NCBI GenBank assembly: GCA_014621425.1
Contig: JAANBB010000010.1
Span: 1-64,000 of the forward strand
Origin: Cylindrodendrum hubeiense
Lineage: Eukaryota; Ascomycota; Sordariomycetes; Hypocreales; Nectriaceae
Length of the DNA stretch: 64,000 bases
Direction: 5' to 3'
The notes beneath the pieces were generated by a model, which had not been told where the DNA came from, searched no databases, and saw nothing but the letters and a program-made list of their open reading frames with translations. Of the stretch, positions 10,388 to 20,359 are shown in pieces; within the stretch, counting starts at the first letter, position 1, and every line of letters begins with the position of its first letter. The translations under genes and the position numbers were made by a program.

Positions 10388-12208
10388 TTAAACGAGAGTG
10401 AAAAGTTGATGCATCAGGTCCACTGCATCGCCGATGCCTTCGGTTTGGCCACGCCAGTACTCGAGCATTTGTATAGTAGCCTCAACAGCCTCTTTCCATT
10501 CGCTAGGCATCAATTTCGAGGTAGATGGCAAGTAGGCACATGCAAGGAGGATACACGCGCTGCGGGCTGAAGAACGTAGCATGAGCCATGTTCCATGATG
10601 TCGATGATAGAATCCCGGTCGATTGACAACCAGTCTTTCAAGATGGAAGGATAAGCCATTCACCACCCATTGCATGGTCCTCGGGGAATCATTCTCCTCA
10701 TTAATCATTGACTGGATAAATGGCCACGATATCAATTCGTGGATGTAAGTGGTGCGTCCTCTCAGAACGAATCGAATGATGTCGTTGTCAGTTGATGGCG
10801 GATCATGACCTGCAAGGCTTACAGGAGGAGCTAAAGATTCCTGCCAAACGGCCAATTGCTCCAAAGTGCTGTCGCCAATATCAGCAAGGGCTCGAAGGAC
10901 ACCACTTCGGCCCTCGGTGACCACTTTTGTCATCTCCTGTCTTGTCTCAGTGTCCAACCGCCATAGCGAGATTTCAGACAGGTAGAAGTACCACGCGCGG
11001 ATATTTTGGTCTTTACAGGCATCGGGGATACTCGGGAACAACTGGGGTGGGCCAAGTGCCCGAGAGCTGAAGTCAGAAGGACCCAGTTCCCATCGGAGCT
11101 CCTGCTCAGACTTCCAACAAGACCAGTAGATGCTCTCTTCGGCTGCAGCACTGTCGCTGAGACTAGAGTTATCTTGAGACACCTTTCGAGAAGAGGACTT
11201 GAAGCTCTGGCAAATTGCGAGTGCCTGAAGAAACATCCGCCATGCCTCAACAGGCTGTAGGACAGACATGAGAAACACACCGACAAAAAAGACGCATTGG
11301 GCTTGGACGACACCTGTCGCCACCATGACAGGACCAAGTCTCTTCTGCGCTGCTGCAAAAAGTGACATGGCGACGGATCCTTCCAATTCATGTTGTTCGA
11401 GCGAAGGGATGCGAAACTCGCGGACCAGGGCGCCATTTGCGCAGACGACGAGGGCCAAACAAGACGAAGTATCCCACCCGGCGCCCTCCAGGCAGACCTT
11501 GCGCACCAATCTCCGAGTATGCTGTTCATCAAGAATCGGATTCTTGATATGAACTTCATTGAAGAAATTATCTAGCCACTCGTTGCATGAGGCGGGATCA
11601 AGTTCGTCGCCCGTAACTGGAATCCGTCCCAGCATCCCTGGCAAAATGGGGCTGGAGACGCCGGGTCGGACTACTGGAGAAGGTGCAAGATCTTGAAAAA
11701 CTGCCCACTTGAGTACTGCATCGAGATTCCCCGGCAGCAGTGCGTGGGGATCATTAAGAGGCGCATGTGCGTTACTCGGAACCCCATGCTGCTCGGTTGG
11801 GTGCTCGTATCTCGGGTGGAGCGGATTATCGAGTTTTCGTTCCAATCGGTCCAGTCGCTCAATGATTTCGAGGCTGGCCGGGTCAAAGGTAGAAAGAGCC
11901 GACGGGTCGAAAACACATTCAGCTCCAATCTTGCTGCAGAACGAGCATGCTGGCTTCTTCTGGTCACACTTGGTGCGTCGAACCCGGCAGACCTGGCAGG
12001 CTGTCACTGCCCGCTTTCTGGGGTACGCTGAGCTTCCCCGGCTGGTCGGTGCCACGCGCTTGGTTGACATCGCGGAGCCCCTCCGCGCACGAAGTTCGTC
12101 ATCTTGCATCGTGAATGTTGGTGGAGTTGGCGGGGAAGCTGCCAGCAGCGGATTGTCGGGAGCGGTCAACAAGAGCGGGACCCGTGGTTTAAGAGGTCGG
12201 AAAGTCAT
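10388..12208 (-). CDS. Zn2Cys6 fungal transcription factor, probable cluster regulator
   Basis: Uninterrupted frame of 606 residues. The zinc cluster CQVCRVRRTKCDQKK..CSFCSKIGAEC has its six cysteines at 71, 74, 81, 88, 91 and 98, preceded by basic residues (YPRKRAVTA) and followed by a short dimerisation helix (EIIERLDRLERKL, about 114-126). The rest fits the fungal transcription-factor middle homology region. The start is uncertain: ATGs at residues 34 (12109) and 47 (12070) would also leave the zinc cluster whole, and the first 33 residues are Pro/Leu rich. It is divergent from the transporter gene with 418 bp between the starts, and convergent with GH93. The shared CGG-N5-CGG words around it make it the obvious candidate binder and perhaps an autoregulator, but that is inference. 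Confidence 0.88.
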   Translation of the reverse strand: MTFRPLKPRVPLLLTAPDNPLLAASPPTPPTFTMQDDELRARRGSAMSTKRVAPTSRGSSAYPRKRAVTACQVCRVRRTKCDQKKPACSFCSKIGAECVFDPSALSTFDPASLEIIERLDRLERKLDNPLHPRYEHPTEQHGVPSNAHAPLNDPHALLPGNLDAVLKWAVFQDLAPSPVVRPGVSSPILPGMLGRIPVTGDELDPASCNEWLDNFFNEVHIKNPILDEQHTRRLVRKVCLEGAGWDTSSCLALVVCANGALVREFRIPSLEQHELEGSVAMSLFAAAQKRLGPVMVATGVVQAQCVFFVGVFLMSVLQPVEAWRMFLQALAICQSFKSSSRKVSQDNSSLSDSAAAEESIYWSCWKSEQELRWELGPSDFSSRALGPPQLFPSIPDACKDQNIRAWYFYLSEISLWRLDTETRQEMTKVVTEGRSGVLRALADIGDSTLEQLAVWQESLAPPVSLAGHDPPSTDNDIIRFVLRGRTTYIHELISWPFIQSMINEENDSPRTMQWVVNGLSFHLERLVVNRPGFYHRHHGTWLMLRSSARSACILLACAYLPSTSKLMPSEWKEAVEATIQMLEYWRGQTEGIGDAVDLMHQLFTLV

Positions 12209-12626
12209 TCAATACGGGCCGGTTAAAGCTGGGGTAGCGGCATGAGCTAGTCCGGTAACAATTAGTCTGGTTCCCTTGTCGGCTGATCGTATTCGTTCAA
12301 CCACGCTATTACGGTCCTCACAGCTCTCTCCGACTAATAGACTTCCAGTCCCCATGGGCTCGATTGTGGGGCAATCTGCGGGGTCCCGGGGTTGTGCTGG
12401 GGTATGCTGGCTAAGGGATTGAGCCGTCGCGGAGTATCGGGTAGACAATTGACACTTGAATCTACACAGTTGACTCGTAGATACGTGATGTTGCCTCGGT
12501 TGACGTCTACCACGATGAGAAAAGTGTATAAGGCTACAAACCATCTCCAACTCACTGCACACCTGCTATTTCACTCACAGGTGTTCTGCCATCTACTCCA
12601 ACCCATCAACCTTAGCTTTCGACAAG
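12209..12626. promoter_or_regulatory. Divergent promoter between regulator and sugar transporter
   Basis: 418 bp shared by the regulator (leftward) and transporter (rightward). It holds the CGG-N5-CGG word at 12428-12441, several further CGG or CCG triplets, and TATAAG at 12527-12532, about 95 bp before the transporter ATG. Small frames here are shadows. Confidence 0.6.
12428..12441 (+). promoter_or_regulatory. Putative Zn2Cys6 operator, CGG-N5-CGG
   Basis: CGCGGAGTATCGGG, with CGG at 12430-12432 and 12438-12440. It is identical to the inverted copy at 8690-8703 and differs by one base from the copy at 19837-19850. It lies 186 bp before the transporter ATG and 220 bp before the regulator ATG, so it could serve both. 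Confidence 0.65.
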
Positions 12627-14359
12627 ATGACCGACGTCGAGAAGGCAGCGACTGCGCATCAGTCTGATATTAATGGAGACGACCACGACATCTCGCAGAG
12701 CCCGAAAGTGGCCTCTGGACTTGAGAGCTACAATGCAAACGAGCACAACTTGACCTTTCGGCAAGTCGTCCAAAAGCACCCTAAAATCGTCTGGTGGTCG
12801 TTCTTTTGGTGCATGTGCGCCGTTGGGTGTGAGTATCTGAGCACCTGTGAAGGGAAACAGTTCAACAAAACTTACTCTGTCCAGGGGGGTTTGATACACA
12901 AGTCAATGGTGCAATCATCAGTGTTCCGGCATTTCGGGAGTTCTATGGGTCAGTACTTCATAAACAGCGATATTGCAAGCTCAACTGACAAGGCCGAAGA
13001 CACAAACACAACAGAACCGCGGTCCTACCTGCTGGCTGGTTGAGTGCTTTCAACGTCATGTCTTCTGTGGGCCAATTCTTTGGGGGCTTCCTCTGCAGCT
13101 ATCTCTCAGACCGAATCGGCCGGAAGAAGAGTCTCACTGTTGGAGTCTTGATAGTCACTGGCGGTATATTCGGGGAGACATTCTCCACTACACGCCCCGC
13201 TTTCGTCGTCAGTAAGCTCATTCTTGGCTTCGGAGTCGGGTTTTACTTGACCCTCGGGCCCATCACCTGTTCCGAAATCGCCCCCACGGTACTTCGGGGA
13301 CTGTCTGCCGCCGGTGTTAACCTTGGCATCGCAATTGGGCAATTGGTTTCGAATTCCGTAACATCGGGGTTTGGAAACAGAAACGACACATGGGCATTCA
13401 AGGCGCCTTTTTTGGTGCAGCTGCTCTTTTCGGGTTTCCTTTTCGTTGGTAGTTTTCTGTCCCCCGAGTCGCCATGGTTCCTCGTTCGCGTTGGAAAGAT
13501 TGCAAAAGCGAAGCAGGTTCTGGCTTCCCTTTACGGGTCTGAAGTTGAAGCAGAAGAAAAGTTGATCGGCATCGAACGCACGATAGCGGAAGAAGCTACG
13601 CTCGAAGCCCCGAGTTACAGATCCGCTTTCCAAGGTACCGATCGCATCCGCACCTTAATATCCATTGGTGTTTTTGCCTGCCAGCATGCAGTTGGTATTA
13701 TCTTTGTCCTCAGCTTTTCCACCTACTTTTTCCAGCTTGCGGGTCTCGATACGGCCAAATCGCTCGACCTCGGCGTTGGGGTTACTGCATGTGGCGTTGC
13801 AGGCAACATTTGCTCTTGGTTTTTCGTCAACCGATTCGGTCGACGGCCCATTTTCTTGATTGGCATGGTTGGGTGTACAACAATTCTTCTCCTTATCGGA
13901 ATATTGGACGTTATTCCAGCAGATGGAGCGAAATGGGCCCAATCTGCTTTGACAGTCATTTTCTCCTTCGTCTACTTTCTCACGATTGGAGCCGTCGCAT
14001 TCGTTCTACTTGGCGAGGTCTCATCACTTGCATTGAGAGCGAGAACGACAGCGCTAGCAACGGCAACGCAAGCGATCTTCGGAATTATCATGTTCTTTGC
14101 TGTTCCATATATGGTGAACCCGGATGCTGGTGTAAGTTTACCTGTCCAACCCATTTTCCTTCGCTGTGTTGCTAACTTTGAGTCTGCCTAGAACTTGAAA
14201 GGGAAGGTGGGATTTATTTTTGGTTTTCTCTCGCTAATCGCCTCTATCGTCTGCTTTTTCTACATTCCGGAACTCAAGGGTCGGACTTACGCTGAAATAG
14301 ACGCCATGTTTCAGAACCAAGTTCCTTCTCGAAAGATGGGATCATACAAGTTTGATTGA
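12627..14359 (+). CDS. MFS sugar/H+ symporter, alpha-glucoside permease type, four exons
   Basis: Exons 12627-12828, 12885-12948, 13015-14131 and 14192-14359 give 516 residues. All three introns are GT-AG and each junction restores conserved transporter sequence: AVGWGFDTQVNGA over intron 1, REFYGTAVLPAGWLSAFN over intron 2, NPDAGNLKGKVGF over intron 3. It has the sugar-transporter signatures DRIGRKKS, PESPWFLVR, NRFGRRP and PELKGRTYAEID, and about twelve membrane segments. The PESPWFLVR form and overall pattern are those of fungal maltose/oligosaccharide permeases. In this cluster it probably imports an oligosaccharide released outside the cell, such as arabinobiose, though the substrate cannot be read from sequence. 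The intact-looking ATG begins MTDVEKAAT with a hydrophilic cytoplasmic N-terminus. Confidence 0.88.
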
Positions 14360-15000
14360 GATGCTGTGATGGTACAGTTAGACTTACCAAAAGCTAGTTT
14401 TACTGGTACTTAAACCAGTAGCCCTCTCAAATTCAATACAAGGGTGTGCTTTTCCCTTTTATCAGCTTGAATACGTATTGGTTTTGATCAAGATTCAATG
14501 GCCTAAGCTGTCGCGGTACCTCTTATTACTTTCTCCATAATTTCTACCCTTCAAGAAATTAAGAAACACAGTACTGAACTTAGTACTAGATTTCCAGTCC
14601 ATGACTTTTGCCCTTGTTGTTTTAGGCTTTCCTTCCCGTCTTTATGCTGGCTATAGCCTCTACTATCGATTGAACATAACGTGCACCACATGCATATTCT
14701 GCCATCACAAGATATGAGTATCTAGAGGAGGATTTGTTTGTTTGGTCGCATTGCCATTACCCAGATTTTACGAGTGCCTGGAGGAAACTATCATACGGCT
14801 CCTGTTGCGTTGATGGATTTTGTGATCTTAGTTAGTGTAGTATGTGATGGGGAAAAAAATGGAAAAAGCTAGTAAAAGGTATCAGGAATTTCCATACTGA
14901 CTGCTACCCCGGGGCCAATTGACAATGATGTCAGGGACCAAACGTCGATCACCCCAGCTGCAGTACAGGGTTAAATTAAGCCTAGGAGGTGCAGCGATTT

Positions 15001-15015
15001 CGGGTTAAGTATCGG
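15001..15015 (+). promoter_or_regulatory. CGG-N9-CGG motif upstream of lyase gene
   Basis: CGG at 15001-15003 and 15013-15015 with a nine-base spacer, ending in GTATCGG like the operator words elsewhere in the cluster; further CGGs follow at 15020 and 15030. It could be a Zn2Cys6 site, but the spacing differs from the CGG-N5-CGG words. Confidence 0.3.
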
Positions 15016-15175
15016 ACATCGGATAAAAGCGGTGTCAGTATCCGCCTTCTAAGCCAGTATTCGCTCGATTTAATCACTTCACCAAGGACCTGTGAACTAG
15101 CGTTGTCGGTCATGAGCTTTCAAACAGGGGGGCATTGCGTCCCCCCTCCCATACGTAGCTTCCCCGCACAAAGCC

Positions 15176-15269
15176 CGGAGGAAAGCCCGGAGCAACCCCG
15201 GTTTTCCAAAATTACACGAGGGTAATCATTTTATTAGACTCTCCCGGAAGAAAGCCCGGAGCAGGCCGG
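15176..15269 (+). promoter_or_regulatory. Duplicated CGG-N9-CGG blocks upstream of lyase gene
   Basis: Two near-identical blocks. Block A has CGG at 15176, 15188 and 15199; block B has CGG at 15245, 15257 and 15267. In each the first two are nine bases apart with spacers AGGAAAGCC and AAGAAAGCC, followed by AGCA and a CCGG-TTTTCC stretch. They lie 270-363 bp before the lyase ATG. Repetition of the same spaced triplets suggests binding sites for a zinc-cluster dimer. Confidence 0.45.
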
Positions 15270-15538
15270 TCTTTTCCAAGCCGACACAAAAGCAGTTAGT
15301 AGACTTCCTAGGGTATTGGATCAGGATTGTTTTACATAGATAAGTTAAGATTATAAAACCCAGGTGATTCTATTCGTTTATTTGTCGGGCATCGCTTTTC
15401 ACATCGCTAGCGACGCAACCAATAAATACTTCTACTTAAACATCTTAAAACTCATTGGGCCTGAGAAACATCTCATATCCTTTCCCAAAAGTCACCTTTG
15501 AAGCACATAACCGCTGCTTTCAGCCTCATCAAATCACA

Positions 15539-16902
15539 ATGCAACTCAAAACAACTATTGTGACACTTTTTTGGTGCATCTCCGTTGCCGCAGCTTCACC
15601 TGTGGCCGAAAACCAGGACACTTCCTTGAACGCCCTGTTTTCTCGCGGGAAAGGAGGCGACAACAAGAAGTTTGTGCATCCTGGTGCCCTACACACTATA
15701 AAGGATATAAAGAGAGTTCGAAAGCGGGTTCAAGCCCAAGAACAGCCTTGGTACCGGGCCTGGCAACACCTTGAATCCAAGAATTTTGCTCAAACGACTT
15801 GGGTTCCGACTCCCCAGAGCGTCCTCGTGCGCGGTAGCAACGCCACATGGCCAACCACCCCTGCACAGAATTACGGTTATGCCTACCGCGACGCTCACTC
15901 TGCCTATATGCTCACGTTGCGCTGGCTCATTGGTGGAAATACCTCCTATGCTGACCATGCCGTCGAGATTCTTGACGGGTGGGGTGCTAAGCTGGTCGAC
16001 ATCAACGGCACTGAAGATAAATTCCTAGCCGCTGGCCTTTATGGGTACCAGTTTGCCAATGCAGCTGAGCTACTCCGTGTTTATCCTGGCTGGGATAAAG
16101 CAAATCAGACGGTATTCGGCAATATGCTCAATAATGTCTTCGCAAAATACAATCGCGCATTCCTCGATCATCATAACTATAAGACGAGCTTTTATTATGC
16201 AAACTGGGACCTATGCAACATTGCATCATTGATGGCGATTGGTATTTTTAACGACAATAAGACCATGTATAATCATGCGGTCGACTATTGGAAGAATGGC
16301 CTACCGGGTGGTGTTGTTGTCAATGGTGCTCTGCCATTCTTTTCTATTGCGAATTACACTGAAGAAGGCTCAGGAAAGAAACTGATGCAAATTCAAGAAT
16401 CAGGCCGTGATCAAGGCCACTCTCTTCTCTGTTTAGCTTTGATTGGTGTAATTGGGCAACAGGGCTACAACCAAGGAGTGGATCTCTACTCAACCTTTGG
16501 TCGTGAGATTCTGAACGCGTAAGTATACCGTCCAGGCGCTGAAGGAGAAACCATACAAGAATCATTGCTAATATTATGTTGTGAATTAGGGCCGAGTATG
16601 TTACGAAGTACAACGTGAATGAGACTGTTCCGTACACTCCTTACACCAGTTGGGAGGGTCTGTTGGAAGTCATTTCCCCGAAGTCCCGTAGCGGCATCAG
16701 GCCGGGCGTTGAAGCAATCTACTCGCACTACGCCGAGTTGAAGGGATTAAATGCTTCTTGGACGGAGACATATCGTGATCATGTCAACAGCTATCTCTCT
16801 GCAAACGTTGAAGGTGGTGGTGGTGATTACGGTCCAAACTCCGGGGGGTATGATGCGTTTGGTCATGGAACCTTGATGTATCGGATTAAAAAAGAAGAGT
16901 GA
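15539..16902 (+). CDS. Secreted alginate-lyase-fold polysaccharide lyase, two exons
   Basis: Exons 15539-16518 and 16590-16902 give 430 residues; the intron (GTAAGT...TTAG) joins EILNA to AEYVTKYNVN. The ATG at 15539 is preferred over the in-frame one at 15455 because it begins directly with a signal peptide (MQLKTTIVTLFWCISVAAAS). The mature part has the alpha/alpha-toroid pattern of the alginate_lyase family (VHPGALHT, YANWD, QESGRDQGHS near the centre, SWEGLLEVI). Fungal members are little studied; relatives in PL5 and PL38 act on alginate or glucuronan, so a uronic-acid polymer is the likely substrate, but this is family-level only. Several N-glycosylation sequons are visible. It lies next to the GH93/transporter genes and its upstream region carries repeated CGG triplets. 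Confidence 0.75.
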
Positions 16903-17410
16903 GCCTACTGATGCTTTTATCTTCATCCCTTATCTAATACGGGATCCTGTATAATTAAATATTCCTGCGCAATCGTTATCTCAACTACTTCGTCAATTAC
17001 GTTCTATTATATGGAAATTTGAGTCTGCAGCATGTTAACTTAAGCTGCTCCATCGAGCCCAGGGGTCATTAATATTACAGCGACAGCCACTTTGACCTGG
17101 ACTTAAGGAAATCTAATGTACTCCCTTTATCCACTGCTATTATTCTGCCCTTACAGATATCAATATTGAGATGAGGTGAAATACTACCGGGCAAACCAAC
17201 CCCACCAACCAGGAACAAACGCCAGTGTAGGGTAGCGGTCTCTCGGTCCGACGAAGATCCGGCTATTGGATCACTTATTCACAACCTGCTCGAGCTGGCA
17301 TGAACTTGATCATCGGGCTTGTCATCCAATATTTATATTGTCACTCGAAACATGAATGTGAAAACTCAAATGGAACCTTTCAAATATTTAGCGAGATATG
17401 CTAACCACAT
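16903..17410. other. Intergenic, convergent 3' ends
   Basis: Gap between the lyase and GH3 3' ends. A CGG-N5-CGG at 17236-17246 has an unrelated spacer and lies downstream of both genes. Nothing else seen. Confidence 0.5.
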
Positions 17411-19657
17411 CTACAAATAGCGGACAGCTTGTAGCGCTTGTGGATCGCCGGAAAATGCGGCAGCCTCGATGACGACTTCCCCATGCGGCAACACGAAGTG
17501 GCCATTAATCCAACGCTGAAGAGGTCTCGTCGATGCACAGATCTGTACCTCCGTTGCCTGGCCCTCATCCAGGTCAACTGGCGCAAATCCAAGCAGCATG
17601 CGGGTTGGAAAATCGTCCAGCCCTGGTCGTCCGTACACCTGCACAATATGTCTTCCCTTCGTGGGTCCTGTATTCTTGACGCCCACCCAGACCATCAAAT
17701 TCTCTTCGTCACCCAATGGGTTAAATTCTCCAAGGCGAATATCGGTGAACTCGAAGCTGGTGTATGACAATCCAAACCCAAAGGGAAATGACGCTTCAAC
17801 GCCAAGTTTATCGAGAAGACCCTGACCCAGCCAACGGTCATACTGGATCTTGTGAGCATTGATATCAAAGTAAGGCAAATGTGCCTCGTCTTTGGGGATA
17901 GAAAATGGCAATCTCCCACTCGCATCAACCCGGCCAAGAAGCACGTCGGCCAGACCATATCCACCTTCTGAACCTGCGTACCAAGCAATGAGCAGCGCGG
18001 GTACCTGCTCTTTCCATTCCTCCATAATCACGGCACCTGCAGCAATTATTGACACGACTGTCTTTTTATTTGCCGCAGCCACCGCAGTGATAATCTCAAC
18101 ATCGCGCTGGCGAAGTCTCAAAGATTTGCGGTCTCCACCAGCTCCTACTTCAAGTCCCTCACTCCCATTAGCATCACCTGAGCCCCCTTGAAGCATTCCA
18201 AATGTTTCAGCTTCCTCCGTTGATTTTGGCGGAGGGAGCAGATCGAGTATGCAAGGGTCATTCTGAGGCGAAGGCACCACATATTCGCCTTCATCTCTAC
18301 TGTCATAGCCAGCAATGCAGATCACCACATCAACATGTGATGCAATTTCGCGTGCTTTCTCTACCGAGTCAGTATCCTCAAGTATAACCTCTGTATTAGG
18401 CAAGGCATCCTTCAGTCCTTCAAAAGGCGTTACCACATGAGGGGCGAAAACCTGAGAAGACCCTTTGTCGCCGGTATTTGCAACGTTGGCAAGACGACCG
18501 ACAATAGCAACCCTTAATAGCTTCTTGGCGTCCAACGGAAGAATAGGCTCATTCTCAACGGTCTCATTTCTCAGGAGAACCATGGATCGGCCAGCAACTT
18601 CACGCGCTAGTGCTCGATGTTTGGCGGAGAAGACGACGGAGAAATCAGGGACCGTTGACTCAGTTCGGCTTTCGAATTCAAGTTCCTTAGTAAGAATATT
18701 CGAGCATGCCTGGTCCACAGCCGCCCAGCTAAGTGTCCCTGATTCTATTGCGGCCTGGAGGTGGATGGCCCGCTGCTGCGAGAATGGGGCTTCGATGTCA
18801 AGACCATTTTTGAGAGACAGTGCAGCATCCCGAAGGCCGAAGATGAAATCCGAAATGACAAATCCGTCGAAATTCCAATTGTGTCTCAAAATATCCGTAA
18901 GAAGTAGCTTGCTTTGGCCAGCCCATTCGCCATTGACAGAATTATATGAGGACATTACAGAGGCAACGCCTCCTTCGATAATGCGCCTGAAATGTGGCAA
19001 ATAGACCTCATGAAGGACGTTTGTCTCGACTTGAACATCAACTCTGAATCGAGCGTTCTCCATGGAGTTGAGTGCGAAATGTTTGACACAGGCCATGATA
19101 TGACGCTGCACCCCTTGGGTAAGTGCCAAGCCAAATTCTCCCAAGAGAAGAGGATCTTCTCCATATGTCTCCTGGATTCGCCCCCAAGCTGGGTGCCGAG
19201 GAAGATTGACGCAGACGCCAGCGAAGAAATTTGCACCTTGAGCCTTGGCCTCGAGGCCTATTGCGTCACCGATTCTTCTCTCAAGGAGAATATCCCATGT
19301 TGCTCCACGGGCCATTGACACTGGGAAAGCTGTTGATGCGCCCATAACCACCCCACGGGGGCCATCGGTGAAGCGGATCCCCGGGATCCCCAGTCGTGGT
19401 ATAGCACCGTGGATAAAGGGTTCTCGGTTGTATCGATCGCAGATAATTTTCCGAATTCCTGGGTAGAATCCATCATCACCATCTAACAAATGGAGACGCT
19501 CAGCTTTTGAGAGTTGAGATAGCAAAATCTGCGCAACGATATGCGGGCTTTCGCCGCCCCTGATAGCCTGGGTCGCTTGTTTGAACGTAAGAGGCCCGTC
19601 TGTTCTTTCCATTGGATGAGCCTCTTCGACCTGACCGGGAAGTGAAGTGTTGGACAT
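17411..19657 (-). CDS. Intracellular GH3 beta-glycosidase
   Basis: Single exon, 748 residues, typical of a full GH3 beta-glucosidase. Order: GH3 N-terminal barrel (FTDGPRGV, GRIQETYGEDP, KHFALNSME with KHF at 192-194), the nucleophile aspartate D270 in FDGFVISDF, the C-terminal alpha/beta sandwich (RSMVLLRNE, VAIVGRLA) and a fibronectin-III-like end (FPFGFGLSYTSFEF, VGVKNTGP). There is no signal peptide, so it acts inside the cell, probably on imported oligosaccharides. GH3 covers beta-glucosidase, beta-xylosidase and others; the exact sugar is not certain. An acidic Gly/Glu-rich stretch lies between residues about 480 and 500. Its promoter holds two CGG-N5-CGG sites, tying it to the cluster. 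A TATA-like element lies on the minus strand at about 19759-19764. Confidence 0.88.
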   Translation of the reverse strand: MSNTSLPGQVEEAHPMERTDGPLTFKQATQAIRGGESPHIVAQILLSQLSKAERLHLLDGDDGFYPGIRKIICDRYNREPFIHGAIPRLGIPGIRFTDGPRGVVMGASTAFPVSMARGATWDILLERRIGDAIGLEAKAQGANFFAGVCVNLPRHPAWGRIQETYGEDPLLLGEFGLALTQGVQRHIMACVKHFALNSMENARFRVDVQVETNVLHEVYLPHFRRIIEGGVASVMSSYNSVNGEWAGQSKLLLTDILRHNWNFDGFVISDFIFGLRDAALSLKNGLDIEAPFSQQRAIHLQAAIESGTLSWAAVDQACSNILTKELEFESRTESTVPDFSVVFSAKHRALAREVAGRSMVLLRNETVENEPILPLDAKKLLRVAIVGRLANVANTGDKGSSQVFAPHVVTPFEGLKDALPNTEVILEDTDSVEKAREIASHVDVVICIAGYDSRDEGEYVVPSPQNDPCILDLLPPPKSTEEAETFGMLQGGSGDANGSEGLEVGAGGDRKSLRLRQRDVEIITAVAAANKKTVVSIIAAGAVIMEEWKEQVPALLIAWYAGSEGGYGLADVLLGRVDASGRLPFSIPKDEAHLPYFDINAHKIQYDRWLGQGLLDKLGVEASFPFGFGLSYTSFEFTDIRLGEFNPLGDEENLMVWVGVKNTGPTKGRHIVQVYGRPGLDDFPTRMLLGFAPVDLDEGQATEVQICASTRPLQRWINGHFVLPHGEVVIEAAAFSGDPQALQAVRYL

Positions 19658-19836
19658 GATATGTCTAATGAATCTTTTGGTTTAAATACAGAAATAAGGT
19701 AAGGAGGGTATCCCATTCGCATTCGAGGGGATGAAGATATTACGAGGGCAACACCGCGCTTATAACTATCTCTGCCACGCTGCCAAGGTAGGTCGATATT
19801 TGATTTAGCCTAATTAACCACGTGCTTAACGCGGGT

Positions 19837-19850
19837 CGCGGAATATCGGG
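19837..19850 (+). promoter_or_regulatory. Putative Zn2Cys6 operator, CGG-N5-CGG, GH3 promoter
   Basis: CGCGGAATATCGGG, with CGG at 19839-19841 and 19847-19849. It differs by one spacer base (A for G) from the copies at 8690 and 12428, and the flanking GT before and GT after the 12428 copy also match here. It lies 180 bp before the GH3 ATG. Confidence 0.65.
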
Positions 19851-19895
19851 TTCTTGCCTCGTCCCTGCAGTCGCAAGTTAATTATCTCACACTAG

Positions 19896-19906
19896 CGGAA
19901 TTTCGG
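19896..19906 (+). promoter_or_regulatory. Second, weaker CGG-N5-CGG site, GH3 promoter
   Basis: CGG at 19896-19898 and 19904-19906 with spacer AATTT. Same spacing and start of spacer as the stronger word 57 bp away, but lacking the TAT before the second triplet. It may be a second half of a tandem operator. Confidence 0.45.
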
Positions 19907-20359
19907 GAGCCTGGCGCTGAGGTGCAGAAGGCGACTACCTGGATCTAACGCTAACCGGCCCGGGAATAACTCTCATGTACGCGGGCGGGGTTGATATGGC
20001 GAATATGCCAAAGTGAGACGGGCAAATGCCGAGCAGCCGCTAATTTCCCCGAGTCTTGCAGGATGGCAGCTCGGTCCGTGCTACCTTTGACTGTGTGATT
20101 TATGCTGAGATCTGGAATCAACAATAGCTATCCATATCCGCAGAATTGCCCATGATTAAAACCTTGAACGAATCACACACGCGGATTTGAGTTCGTGAAG
20201 CTTAAGCTCCATATTTCTAGCATTTAGCGTGGTGGTTTCTTGTTCTTCAGTCGGAAAATTAGATTGTCCGAATCCTTCACGGTGCGTAAATTCTTCCACT
20301 ACGGACTGAGTAAGTCTGCTTCATTGAATTCAAGAAGCACAAAGTGACAATCGTACAGA

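Larger units (their letters stand above)
14360..15538. other. Intergenic, upstream region of the lyase gene
   Basis: 1.18 kb between the transporter and lyase genes. The first 500 bp shows nothing. From about 15001 it carries many CGG triplets, including repeated CGG-N9-CGG blocks listed separately. No convincing gene. Confidence 0.5.
19658..20359. other. Divergent intergenic region, GH3 and bZIP promoters
   Basis: 702 bp between divergently read genes. The GH3-proximal part is G+C rich and carries the CGG-N5-CGG words; the bZIP-proximal part shows no named element. Confidence 0.5.

Noticed and set aside
10930..11559. 209-codon minus-strand frame inside the regulator gene
   Set aside because: It overlaps the Zn2Cys6 gene in another frame and has no motif; a shadow frame.
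13106..13633. 175-codon minus-strand frame within the sugar transporter
   Set aside because: Antisense to conserved transporter sequence, no motif of its own.
15455..15538. Upstream in-frame ATG giving 28 more residues on the lyase
   Set aside because: It would bury the signal peptide; the ATG at 15539 starts directly with it.
17236..17246. CGG-N5-CGG at CGGTCTCTCGG
   Set aside because: Spacer differs from the cluster word and it lies downstream of two convergent genes, so not counted as an operator.
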